A stretch of DNA of 64,000 nucleotides from Sutcliffiella horikoshii (GTDB lineage: Bacteria; Bacillota; Bacilli; Bacillales; Bacillaceae_I), in contig NZ_CP082918.1 in assembly GCF_019931755.1 (NCBI RefSeq), forward strand, positions 3,142,001 through 3,206,000. Reading direction: 5' to 3'. Within the stretch, counting starts at the first letter, position 1. Each line of letters opens with the position of its first letter. This document shows positions 27,801 through 35,564 of the stretch, piece by piece. Position numbers and translations under genes: made by a program. The notes beneath the pieces are model-generated. The model did not search any database and had not been told where the DNA came from. It worked only from the letters and a program-made list of their open reading frames with translations.

Positions 27801-28546
27801 AGAATTTCATCGAGGTATTTATCAAAGATGGATTGAGCATCCACGTTATTTTTTTCAATCGTCGCATTGGCTATTGTCACTTTATTAAAGTTTAGATTGC
27901 CGCGGACCAAGCTGTAAATATTTTTTAAAAAGACAAATGGAAACAATAAGGTGACTGTAATCAGAAAAAAGGTCCATAAGATGTTTAAAGGTTGTCCACT
28001 AGTGAAATTTTGTTGAAGTAGAGTCCCCTGAAAGTTGTCTTTTAGGTATGTTGGTTGAAATAGATAGATACTAGCTGTCACTGAGGCTACCAATAATGTG
28101 AGAAAAAGAATAATACTGCGATTTTTCACATGCTTAATGCGCTTGAATCGCGAAAAGGGAATGGTTCGATCCTTGACGCGATATATCATTTGTTGGAGGA
28201 TGCTTTTCTCTAGGTCATCCTCTTCGTTTTTCCCTTCTTGTGGCTGAAAAGTTGCTAACGAGATATTTAAAAAATGGTACGTATTTCCATGATTTTTTTC
28301 ATACGTCTTAAGTACACTACTCTTTCCTGAACCGTATGGCCCAGTCAATGCAATGTTCTTCACATTGTCATTCTCCAAGCCCCAAGATATTGCCTCTGCA
28401 TATTTACCATTTTCATCAATGTCAGTGCTTGGCGTTAAGTCCTCGAACAAACTTTTAGGCTTGTTTTCACCGGTAGCTAGTTTGGTCTGGAGCTTGGTAA
28501 GGCTGTTGGTTAGTTTCGTTAACGCTTGGATAATCCATTTTTTCAT
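24863..28546 (-). CDS. YobI/KAP-like membrane P-loop NTPase
   Basis: A protein of about 1227 residues. Its Walker A motif GPYGSGKSS is near residue 70 and its Walker B VVIFEDLDRF near 245. Between them are two transmembrane segments (IILFLTLLVASVTASIYLF and ILWTFFLITVTLLFPFVFL), the KAP-type arrangement of membrane hairpin within the ATPase. The C-terminal 800 residues are helical with no motif that I recognise. It matches the YobI family of Bacillus. ATG 28546 is preferred: TAGGTG precedes it, while the upstream ATG at 28609 lacks a site. KAP NTPases occur in phage defence and in plasmid or prophage genes; the role here is unknown. Confidence 0.75.
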   Translation of the reverse strand: MKKWIIQALTKLTNSLTKLQTKLATGENKPKSLFEDLTPSTDIDENGKYAEAISWGLENDNVKNIALTGPYGSGKSSVLKTYEKNHGNTYHFLNISLATFQPQEGKNEEDDLEKSILQQMIYRVKDRTIPFSRFKRIKHVKNRSIILFLTLLVASVTASIYLFQPTYLKDNFQGTLLQQNFTSGQPLNILWTFFLITVTLLFPFVFLKNIYSLVRGNLNFNKVTIANATIEKNNVDAQSIFDKYLDEILYFFEATKYDVVIFEDLDRFDNLVIFESLRELNALINNSEQIKRRVVFIYAVKDEIFGVVDKDSSKMQDTIDFSKNRTKFFDFIIPVIPIINSSNSIDKLTEKIDKLTYTDKIDRSFLNDVTIYIDDMRILKNVFNEFIIYKDKLGGIDLDLNKLLAMVIYKNIYPFDFSQLQYKKGLVYDVLQNKSAIIRTRTHTLETEIETLEVKIKGTEQETLTSLKELQVSYLDELGIYKPSQSHHNYYIAFGGTTYYSNSDSNAQNFFDNLKKTDIVNYFLPKHGRKQTEKAEQIATVFGTKQNYFEREEYINIREEDRIERIKEELAELKQQKAEASAKSLKELIEESDPQDVFSDGINDKKLLIYLLRHGYIDEMYNHYLTYFHPGSLTEADMKFIFSVKNHEPLEAHHSLFNIDKIIERLNGNEFKQVEILNYYLLNHLMENSHRETYQTYYDTIITQLANEKKESIDFIDGFRRTATHKKRFVQSICRKWDNIWHFIEKESNFSAEEKDSYVSDILAFANIDDIIKINKGEELSDFIARHHDFLTIAPTDNNKRMQILLELDVKFLALEKLSSDQELIDNVVEKELYKINPSTLATILGVTTEQLSYSFIKQTDRQDVQNYIDSNIEIYVHQVLLKVAIKEETEHALIDLLNRKDVSMNLKEEVIVEQPVVITDITKVNHAVWPVLVSFKKIKITWSNVVAYFQEGESLDGDLVDFLNNTEVASELSKHYIGDAEKFDIDTVEKVSEAIIKNQEITEESFEVLTSSISKFSYFPVDSIPLKRLETMIIQGVLKLSNENFQSLKANYNNLICLYLEENIDQFIENMDNYPLEHDSVVQLFHSERVPEKYKISLIEGLGVAGLSKEDTAFFEGLADFILENHVQVSKEVFDFLMAVDMRVENKLILISKRIEEFDFVTITELLTKLGDPYAEIAENGKRPQIRNNEVHRKFVQALEDKHYISSSRVNGRNIRINTRLKMEEV

Positions 28547-29256
28547 TAGTACACCTACTATACTATTATTTATTAGGTTCGCTTTACGATGCTTTGCATA
28601 CAGAGTCATTATTTTTATTAATTTAATAATAACATTTGTAAAAATTTAGTGTGATTAATAAATATATTTACTCAATCAAATGGTCCAAAAATGAAAACAA
28701 GCACATATCCTTATATGGATTGCGCTCGAGCGTATTATTAGGTCAGCCTCTTCTCCTCTTATTCTGGTTGACCTTTTTTGAAAGGTCTTATGATAGCGGT
28801 AGTCGGGGTAGAGCGTAGCGCTTGTGGGATTTGATTCCGTCAGCAAAACTGTTCGCCCCCTACTTGTATAAACATGTTTTAGCTGGTTGAGACATGGATC
28901 CCATTAACCAAGCGAACTTATGGCATTACAAGGAGCTTAGGGGTTACCGACTAATTACCTTATTATAGGAGCAGATTGGTAGATGAACCCAGTGATTGTT
29001 CTGGATGTTTCAAAAGGAGACAGTCGGGTACAAGCCTTTTTCACGATGAGCTCTATTTTATCTTAATTAAGCTCCCAGATTGTTGAAGATCTTATAATAT
29101 TATCTTATTAAAGAAAAGCTCCTAGATTGTTGAGTAATCCTAATTCAAAAATCAACTATTGGTAAATACATTCATTCATTTCAGTTGTAGATTAGTTTTT
29201 TATCCAAGTTATTAATCGTAAAACTTGAAATGGGTCACTCCAGGTAATAGCGAAAC
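28547..29256. other. 710-base gene-poor region with IS110 and repeat fragments
   Basis: It holds a weak copy of the hairpin repeat (28685-28735), the left part of an IS110-family element (about 28740-29066) and two short GCTCC(C/T)AGATTGTTGA boxes (29065-29081 and 29117-29134). These boxes resemble the right end of the dispersed repeat. No intact gene is seen. Confidence 0.6.
28740..29066 (+). mobile_element. IS110-family left-end remnant with transposase N-terminus
   Basis: The 27-codon frame 28983-29066 reads MNPVIVLDVSKGDSRVQAFF and then stops. This matches the start of IS110-family (DEDD) transposases, including the first catalytic Asp in LDVSKG. The 240 bases before it are non-coding and look like the element's left end, the part that in intact IS110 elements encodes the bridge RNA. 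Everything after the first 20 or so codons is lost. A separate internal IS110 fragment lies at 51.3 kb. Confidence 0.7.
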
Positions 29257-29466
29257 TCAAAATAAAAAATGCTCCAACCGATAAGAATTTCCAAACGCCC
29301 TTTTCCCTTTAAACATAGCCTCAAAACAAAATAATGATCCGATAACTAAAAAAACAAACCCCATAATCATAAGAAACTCAAATGATTCCGAAAAAACATA
29401 GGAGCAACTAAACAAAATAACACCGATAATCGCAAATACAATAGACCATATACTTAGATGTTTCAT
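29257..29466 (-). CDS. Small two-helix membrane protein
   Basis: A 69-residue protein with two predicted transmembrane helices (about 5-26 and 31-52) and a short charged tail. GAGGGGAG before ATG makes it a likely real gene. I recognise no family. It sits alone between repeat boxes. Confidence 0.6.
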   Translation of the reverse strand: MKHLSIWSIVFAIIGVILFSCSYVFSESFEFLMIMGFVFLVIGSLFCFEAMFKGKRAFGNSYRLEHFLF

Positions 29467-29562
29467 TGACTACTCCCCTCTGTCACATATTTAATTTTCT
29501 AGGAGCAAACCATTATGCTGCAATCGCTCCTAGATTGCTGAGCAAAGACCATATTCGAAAAG

Positions 29563-30126
29563 TTATACATCACTACTATCAATATTAAGGAAGTAATCAT
29601 TGGGTATGTAGGTTGGGATTTTTTCAGGAGAGTCAAATAAACTACTTCTAGTAAATATGGTGAAGCCCACCTCTCCAATATCTAGAAAGGTTTCGAGTTT
29701 ATTAACATCAAGGTTTTTAAATACTAAAGGTTTATCCACCCAATGTTTTGGGGGAATTAAATCTTGCTCTGATAAATCTATCCCGTGAAAAATGAACACA
29801 CTCAGACCATTACAAACTAGGTCTTCTGCAAGCTTACTTATAAGATGTAATTTATCTATTGAGTCTACTTTTATAACTGCTCCATCTGACGAAAATTCAT
29901 AAAATGGAATATTATTTGATATTAAAGTCTCTTTCTCGTATCCAAAAATCATTGAGTTCAAAACAAAGAAAACAGGAAGACCGAACATTTTATGGACTAA
30001 CGAAATTATTAAATCATTTGTGATGTCAGTCATTCCAATTGAGATAGATGCAAAAGCATCTTTTGGAAAGTCAATACTATTAATTATGTTTTGGTCTGAA
30101 TATTGTACAAAATATTCTTTTTTCAA
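29563..30126 (-). CDS. Hypothetical cytosolic protein
   Basis: 187 residues with no signal peptide, membrane segment or motif that I recognise. TTG 30126 has GGAGG seven bases upstream. It is followed by a CGCTCCTAGATTGCTGA box of the repeat family. The soluble acidic character and its place among single-gene units resemble immunity or accessory proteins, but no function can be given. Confidence 0.6.
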   Translation of the reverse strand: MKKEYFVQYSDQNIINSIDFPKDAFASISIGMTDITNDLIISLVHKMFGLPVFFVLNSMIFGYEKETLISNNIPFYEFSSDGAVIKVDSIDKLHLISKLAEDLVCNGLSVFIFHGIDLSEQDLIPPKHWVDKPLVFKNLDVNKLETFLDIGEVGFTIFTRSSLFDSPEKIPTYIPNDYFLNIDSSDV

Positions 30127-30186
30127 CTTCAGTCCTCCTTCAAATTTTCAGTTCCTTATGTTCTCCATTTAGCTGAATAAGAAAAT

Positions 30187-30629
30187 TCATTTTTTGAGAT
30201 ATAAATACAATACTTCATTTGCATCAGGAGTTTTTAATAATAATTGAGAGTATTTGATTAGGCATACTCCAATAAACTCTTCTTCATCACTTGTATCCAC
30301 TTTTGCATTGAATTCTTCAGGCAAAAACAAAATATAATCCCCACCAGTTTTTTCCCATAAACCCTGTAAATATTTCAAATCATCTTTGCTAATGATTTTA
30401 GTATATGGATTTCTTATGTTTTTACCATTAATGCAGCTTGGTTCATACCACCAAAGAATCGTGATTTTTCGGATCCATAAATACTTGTTATGCAGTCAAA
30501 TAAGCCTATTAACAAGTCTTTTTTTGGTTGTGCTAATGGGAATTCAATTAATGTCTTTAACTCAGCTTTTTGTCTTGTATCTTGATTTAAATCAATTATA
30601 TCTAAAAATCCTTCCCAAGAGCCTTCCAT
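30187..30629 (-). pseudogene. Hypothetical gene split by a frameshift in an A-run
   Basis: An ATG at 30629 with AAGGAGG upstream opens 71 codons (MEGSWEGFLDII onwards) that stop at 30414. A second frame resumes through KIISKDDLKYLQGLWEKTGG and ends at 30187. Adding one A to the run AAAAA near 30423 joins them into one protein of about 147 residues, so a single-base deletion (or a read error) has split the gene. I recognise no family for the joined product. Confidence 0.6.
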
Positions 30630-30775
30630 ACTCTGCCTCCTTAGCTTGGTTAAAATTTAGAAAATGCTATAGATTATTTTTCTCGTTTGAGAAAAGCGAC
30701 TGTCCCTTTTCCACAAAAGAGCATATATAAATAAGATGACTTATAGTTAGAATAGTATGATTTCTTTCTTTTCTC

Positions 30776-31045
30776 CTAAATAGACATTACAATTAAAACA
30801 CCCAATAAAATAATTGCTAATCCGAATAAAATTAGAACTCCCCTCATTAACCAGTATGGTAGATATTTTAATAATAGAGAAATCAAAAATAATACGAGCG
30901 TTTCTACTACTCCAGAGTTATAAGCAGCAGTATCATCGAAATATTTTTCCTTTTTATGCTTATCTTTTGTTAGTCTTATCCCCCAAATAATTATTGAAAC
31001 ACCAATCAAAAAAAGAATTGTTACTCCAACATAAACCCAAATCAT
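30776..31045 (-). CDS. Small membrane protein
   Basis: 89 residues with an N-terminal transmembrane helix (about 3-23), a charged cytosolic loop (TKDKHKKEKYFDD) and two hydrophobic segments at the C-terminus (about 48-88). AGGTGG precedes ATG. No family is recognised. Confidence 0.6.
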   Translation of the reverse strand: MIWVYVGVTILFLIGVSIIIWGIRLTKDKHKKEKYFDDTAAYNSGVVETLVLFLISLLLKYLPYWLMRGVLILFGLAIILLGVLIVMSI

Positions 31046-31332
31046 TGTGCCACCTATTTTCGTAAATTCTATTACCTCTATCTATTTTTCCGTATATCAA
31101 GACAAATATTACTTACTCAATAATCCTGCCCTAAATTACTTAATACCTATTAATTCAACCCTCGACCATTAACTCAATAATTAATTTCACATAAAAGAAG
31201 CTTACCTTGAACCAGATAAGCTAAATTTAGTTGAATTGAAAGGGAATGATTTTCAAAATTCAAAAAATATACATAAATAACATTAGTGTTTTCCTTTTTC
31301 TTCCGTACAATATATACAAAGGGGGAATAGTT

Positions 31333-31944
31333 TTGAAATATGGCGTTTTTTTAATTATGTTATTGATACTTATGGGGTGCTCTTCTAATTCACCAGCTGG
31401 AACCTTGTCGGACAAGGATACAAACCCTAATGTAAATATTATTAAAGAAGTCGAACCCGACTGGCTAAAACATCATTATCTGTCTGATAATATGGATCGA
31501 GGAAACCACGATTACTATGATCAGGTTCTCGTGATTGATCCAACCGTAATACCATCAAGCTACACTCGAGGAGATATTGTATTTTTTAGCAATAGTACGA
31601 ATGACCAAATGATCTCCAGAGTGATTGCACTTCCAGGAGAAAAAGTCAGTATTTCAGATGGGCAGATTTTTATTAATAACAAGAAATTAGATGCTTTTTA
31701 TGGGAAAGCACATCGGCTCGGTTTTGATAAAAACAGTTACTTTCCAGCAATGGATAAGGCAGGAGTAGAGTACAATAAGGAAGGGATGATGGATACCTTT
31801 AATACCAGTATGAAAGAACGGGAATTATCCGAAAACGAGTATTTTGTGGTTAGTGACGATTGGATGCGAGGAACTATGCAGCCCCTTGAACAAGGCGACA
31901 TAATCGGTAAAGTGCTTGGCTACCAATATGGCTACAAGAACTAA
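31333..31944 (+). CDS. Signal peptidase I-like lipoprotein, probably inactive
   Basis: A 203-residue S26-fold protein with a lipoprotein signal ending in the lipobox LMGC. The core VLVIDPTVIPSSYTRGDIVFF and RVIALPGEKVSISDGQIFINNKKL is typical of LepB-type enzymes. The usual SMxPT serine box is replaced by a segment around SDNMDRGN, and the lysine normally before RVIALPG is Ser, so the Ser-Lys dyad appears missing. TTG 31333 is the start, with GGGGG upstream. It is the only plus-strand gene between 24.8 and 48 kb. A binding or regulatory role is possible but unproven. Confidence 0.7.
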   Translation: MKYGVFLIMLLILMGCSSNSPAGTLSDKDTNPNVNIIKEVEPDWLKHHYLSDNMDRGNHDYYDQVLVIDPTVIPSSYTRGDIVFFSNSTNDQMISRVIALPGEKVSISDGQIFINNKKLDAFYGKAHRLGFDKNSYFPAMDKAGVEYNKEGMMDTFNTSMKERELSENEYFVVSDDWMRGTMQPLEQGDIIGKVLGYQYGYKN

Positions 31945-32463
31945 CTATTGGTTGAATTTTAATCTTAGTCACAGAAATGAATAATTTTACACCAGACTTA
32001 ATAACGAGGCTATTAATATAGTTGGATAAAAAATTTCAGAGATTACTTAAAGGGTTTGCTTGTGACTTGCAAACAATAAAACCTTATGAAAGACGCAATG
32101 TATATAGCAGCATTTTTCAAACTAGAAGGCTTAGAGGTTTTTTCCTCTAAGCCAATTTTTTATTTCGATATTCTATAAAAGCTCCTAGTTTGCTGAATAA
32201 TGGTCATCCGTATTTTTTGGTGAAGAGTCGACCAGGTTTAAATTAAGATACTCTCTACATTCACTCCAAGCTTTCATATAGCTACTTAAGTCCCTGAAGG
32301 TGAACTTTAATACATACACCAATACCGGGATGCAGTTTAAAAATCAACTCTTAAATGAGGCCCTTTTAGCGTAATAAGGAATTCAACAAATAAGGCCATT
32401 AATCCTTCTTAGATTAACGCTGATCCTATCTTTTAAATTTAGTAATTCACATACTATTTAAAG
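31945..32463. other. Gene-free region with terminator and repeat debris
   Basis: About 520 bases without a coding region. It holds a strong terminator (32128-32153), an AGCTCCTAGTTTGCTGAATAA box (32179-32199) like the right end of the dispersed repeat, and a degraded hairpin around 32395-32430 (GGCCATTAATCC and GATTAACGC). Confidence 0.5.
32128..32160 (+). terminator. Intrinsic terminator downstream of the S26-like lipoprotein gene
   Basis: A perfect stem GGCTTAGAGG (32128-32137) and CCTCTAAGCC (32144-32153) with a six-T loop is followed by AATTTTTTATTT. Confidence 0.85.
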
Positions 32464-33024
32464 TTATAAAGTTACCATTGTTTTTAAGCGTTTTTTAAAA
32501 GGGAATGTGTCACCCTCTAATTTTGCTTCTATGATGATTTTTTTAGTAATTTTTAACAGATGGATGTCAGTAGAACTAAAATAAATCTTTAATTCTTTCT
32601 TAGCTAACTCTTTTGGTTTACAGTTAAGAAAAGTAAATGAGTCATATCGATATGCTCCAGCAACCATTCTTCCTGTTTCAATATCATTCAACTTACCAGT
32701 ATGAATAATTGTATTTGTATCATCAATTAACTGAAATTGTATATCGTTAATTGTTTTAACATTTTCTGCTGAATTATAGATATCAATTTCAAAGTGTAAA
32801 TCTGCTGAATCAGCTTCATCAAGCATATCAATAGATGCTGGTACACCGTAATCAGACTTATAATACTGGAAGTCATATCCTTTTAATTTTAACGATACTT
32901 TACCTATATTCTTCAGCCAATGTGTAACAAGTAAAGTACTAATAGAACCTAAAACTGTTCCAAGAACAGCTCCAATTACACCATCGTATTCCTTCAATAC
33001 ATAGAGTACTTGATTAACTGTCAC
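32464..33024 (-). CDS. Hypothetical membrane-anchored protein
   Basis: 186 residues with a glycine-rich N-terminal transmembrane helix (about 14-35) and a beta-rich soluble part. GTG 33024 has AAGGGGA upstream. No family is recognised. It lies between two gene-poor stretches in the accessory island. Confidence 0.6.
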   Translation of the reverse strand: MTVNQVLYVLKEYDGVIGAVLGTVLGSISTLLVTHWLKNIGKVSLKLKGYDFQYYKSDYGVPASIDMLDEADSADLHFEIDIYNSAENVKTINDIQFQLIDDTNTIIHTGKLNDIETGRMVAGAYRYDSFTFLNCKPKELAKKELKIYFSSTDIHLLKITKKIIIEAKLEGDTFPFKKRLKTMVTL

Positions 33025-33237
33025 CTAAAACATTCCCCTTCATCAAACTTTACTCCTTTCGCTTTGCTCCGATGTGATATATCTTTGAATACTTTACGGA
33101 AGTTCTGTACCTTTGCTTTTCCATCACACACCACTGTGCGGCAATGACTTTGACATTTTTTATCTTTGCTTATTCTATATAAGCCCTAGATAGTGGAATA
33201 AGCAAATAGATTCACAAATTACTACTACCAGTCTTCA

Positions 33238-33699
33238 CTAATTTACATCAACTATAAAATCTCCTATATGGTTGCCATCGGTATAAACGGAAACTTCCCA
33301 GAATCCTGGTTTGTCGAATCCAATATAGGATGGCATCGTCTTCGTTGCTCCTAGGTTTGGTTGAGTAAATCCGTGGTCAAACTCCCAGGTTGCATAATCG
33401 AAACTATGCCCATCTAATAATAATGGGGTTTTTTCTCCTGTTTCTAAATGAGTCCCTTCAACCCTCACAGCCCCATTTATATCTTCAGATGGTCCCCAAA
33501 AATGCCATAAAGTCTTTCGGGGTTCATTTGCAATATAAACACCATCTAAAAAACCTACTTTACCCTCTACTCCAACAAATTCCTCCGTTTCAGAAACAAA
33601 AGTTGGAGTGGCTTCGTAAACAATTGTTTCTTTCTCACATCCTAAAACAAACAATGCCAAACCTAATCCAATGAAGACTAAACGAAAAGTACCTAGCAA
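33238..33699 (-). CDS. Lipoprotein, DUF4871-like
   Basis: About 153 residues with a lipoprotein signal ending in the lipobox FVLGC. The body has an Ig-like pattern with GKVGFLDG, KTLWHFWGP, HLETGEK and KPGFWEVSVYTDG motifs, typical of small Bacillus lipoproteins of the DUF4871 kind (moderate certainty). TTG 33699 fits AGGTG nine bases upstream; GTG/ATG codons four codons earlier are alternatives. Function unknown. Confidence 0.65.
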   Translation of the reverse strand: MLGTFRLVFIGLGLALFVLGCEKETIVYEATPTFVSETEEFVGVEGKVGFLDGVYIANEPRKTLWHFWGPSEDINGAVRVEGTHLETGEKTPLLLDGHSFDYATWEFDHGFTQPNLGATKTMPSYIGFDKPGFWEVSVYTDGNHIGDFIVDVN

Positions 33700-33895
33700 A
33701 GTAATCATCACCTCAACTAAAATTTTGTTCTGAATTCTTATTCAATTATCCTGCCCTTTAATTGAATATCCTTATTTATACAGAAATCTCCTTATTTTTC
33801 CGATAATTTTTCACTAGTACAAAAATCAAGTATGAAATCTCTTTTGATAACGTGCTACAAAACCATCTGACCCAGTAACTGAGATTGTACATTGT

Positions 33896-33934
33896 ACAAA
33901 AGAAAGGAGCTGATTCAGATTAAGCTCCTTTCTT
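33896..33934 (-). terminator. Terminator of the CBASS operon
   Basis: AGAAAGGAGCT (33901-33911) pairs perfectly with AGCTCCTTTCT (33923-33933), followed on the minus strand by TTTTGTAC. It lies about 50 bases past the effector gene. Confidence 0.8.
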
Positions 33935-33981
33935 AACCATATTCGTTTTTTGATATGGCTCCCAAGAACTCTATATTCTTC

Positions 33982-35091
33982 TCAAATCGTTATTGCTCTT
34001 TGATATTTTGCATTAGTAGCACGAATATTATATTCATACAAATGAACGGGCGGCAGCATGTTTTGATTAATGCAGCGACCAAGTTCCACAGCCAATCCTG
34101 CTGGACCGAAATAGAACAAGTGAATTTCGGAAAACTGATTTTCACTTTGTAAGCGGTATATTTCTTTTCGGAACACACTCTTCAGAACTTCAACATCATC
34201 CTCATATAAAACGGCATTTAGTTTTGGCTCGTCAATTTTGATGTTCAACCTTTGGAACGGACCTTCTACCGCATCTGTTATATCCCGTTCATGAATGGTT
34301 CCGCTGACTTGTAAGCTGACCACAAGCTTTTTATGAACTTCTTCTGAAACCTTTACTTCTGGCAGCCCCACATTCTTATCAGGGTTCACATTTTCGTGAC
34401 ACCACATTTGTGTATCCCTATCAAATTGATGAACAACAGCGGCTGTTGTATCCGATATCAGACTTCCCAAATGAATTAATAACGGAATCGGAGAAAGCGG
34501 GAAAACAAAAAGATACGTCCCCTCATGTTCCTTCTTTGACTTCACCACTTTACGGAAGAAATCCTCATTTTCTTTCTTGGCAGCAGTCCAGCCTTCTTCT
34601 GTGAAATCAGTAAATTCCTCCTGTAAAGAAACAGCATCCAACAATAAACAGTTGGTTTCCTTAGATAAAAGGATGGAATCGACAGGCATGAGGTTTTTTC
34701 GCTTATGAACCACCACGATTGCCTTATTTTTCTTAGAAAGCTGTTCACTGACCCAGCTTTCATGTTTTTCTTTCATGTCAAACAAATCTTGAGGAGGGTG
34801 CTCCTTATGATTCGTGTCAATGGTATGGTGACACGGACTGCACATCAGCATCAAATTCTCAAGGGAATCGATATTCTCATCGGTTATGTCGAAATCGTCA
34901 GCAAATTCTCGCCTCGGTCCACCCTTCTTTCCCTTTGCCTTCCCAATGATATGAGCTCTCTCTCCAATATTTACTTTTGCATTAACATCATCCAAGATTA
35001 ATGGCGTCTTACACCTAGCACACAATCCACCTGAACTAATCCATAACGAACGGTCTTCAGTCGTAGATAATTTAAAAGGGTCCCTGCTCAT
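33982..35091 (-). CDS. cap5: CBASS effector: HNH endonuclease-SAVED (Cap5-like)
   Basis: A 369-residue nuclease effector. The N-terminal HNH domain has CARC (about 24-27), AHIIGK, NLMLMC and CHHTID, i.e. zinc cysteines and HNH residues. The C-terminal half is a SAVED domain, seen in FVFPLSPIPLLIHLGS and IHLFYFGPAGLAVELG. In known Cap5 proteins SAVED binds a cyclic nucleotide and switches on DNA cleavage. ATG 35091 overlaps the Cap3 stop as ATGA and has AGAGGTG upstream; a GTG three codons earlier is less likely. It is the last gene of the CBASS operon. Confidence 0.9.
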   Translation of the reverse strand: MSRDPFKLSTTEDRSLWISSGGLCARCKTPLILDDVNAKVNIGERAHIIGKAKGKKGGPRREFADDFDITDENIDSLENLMLMCSPCHHTIDTNHKEHPPQDLFDMKEKHESWVSEQLSKKNKAIVVVHKRKNLMPVDSILLSKETNCLLLDAVSLQEEFTDFTEEGWTAAKKENEDFFRKVVKSKKEHEGTYLFVFPLSPIPLLIHLGSLISDTTAAVVHQFDRDTQMWCHENVNPDKNVGLPEVKVSEEVHKKLVVSLQVSGTIHERDITDAVEGPFQRLNIKIDEPKLNAVLYEDDVEVLKSVFRKEIYRLQSENQFSEIHLFYFGPAGLAVELGRCINQNMLPPVHLYEYNIRATNAKYQRAITI

Positions 35092-35564
35092 GGATTCCAC
35101 ACCTCTAACTTATTTATTTTTACAGTCTTCCGATTTCCTACCCACGCTCCGATGGATTCGGTGCCGATAATAAAGAAAAAAAGAAAGGATGACTCACACT
35201 GCGTCTTTTTCAACACTTTCTTCCACTCTCTTCTATCGTGAAAAGAAGGGGAAGGATGTTTCTCTGGATGAGTGTGCCACTCCCCCACATAATTACAGGT
35301 ACCTTCACTTTCTTCCCAAATCTTATCAACGAGTTCCTGATGAGTTTCCAGGTGCTTTTTAAAGAAGCACCTTTCACGTCTGTCTTTTTCCGTTGGTTCG
35401 GTGATTAAATCAATGATGATGTCATCCGAGCCCTCTATGAACCTTCCCATTAAAACTCCGCCCGCTTCCGTATCACGGCTTTCTAACTGACGATAGGTAC
35501 GGAACTTTTCCAGGACATCATCGTTTATCTTCAACTTCGAGGTTGGACCGAACGAGAAAATCAT
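35088..35564 (-). CDS. cap3: CBASS JAB/JAMM isopeptidase (Cap3)
   Basis: A 158-residue Mov34/JAB-family metalloprotease. The active site is complete: Glu33 in EAGGVLMG and H97-T-H99-P with S107 and D110 in the JAMM motif (EWHTHPEKHPSPSFHD). In type II CBASS this enzyme removes the CD-NTase from its conjugation targets. It overlaps the genes on both sides by ATGA, so translation is coupled. Confidence 0.92.
   Translation of the reverse strand: MIFSFGPTSKLKINDDVLEKFRTYRQLESRDTEAGGVLMGRFIEGSDDIIIDLITEPTEKDRRERCFFKKHLETHQELVDKIWEESEGTCNYVGEWHTHPEKHPSPSFHDRREWKKVLKKTQCESSFLFFFIIGTESIGAWVGNRKTVKINKLEVWNP

Noticed and set aside
28800..28980. Small structural RNA or riboswitch
   Set aside because: The structured-looking stretch precedes an IS110 transposase start and is better explained as the element's left end.
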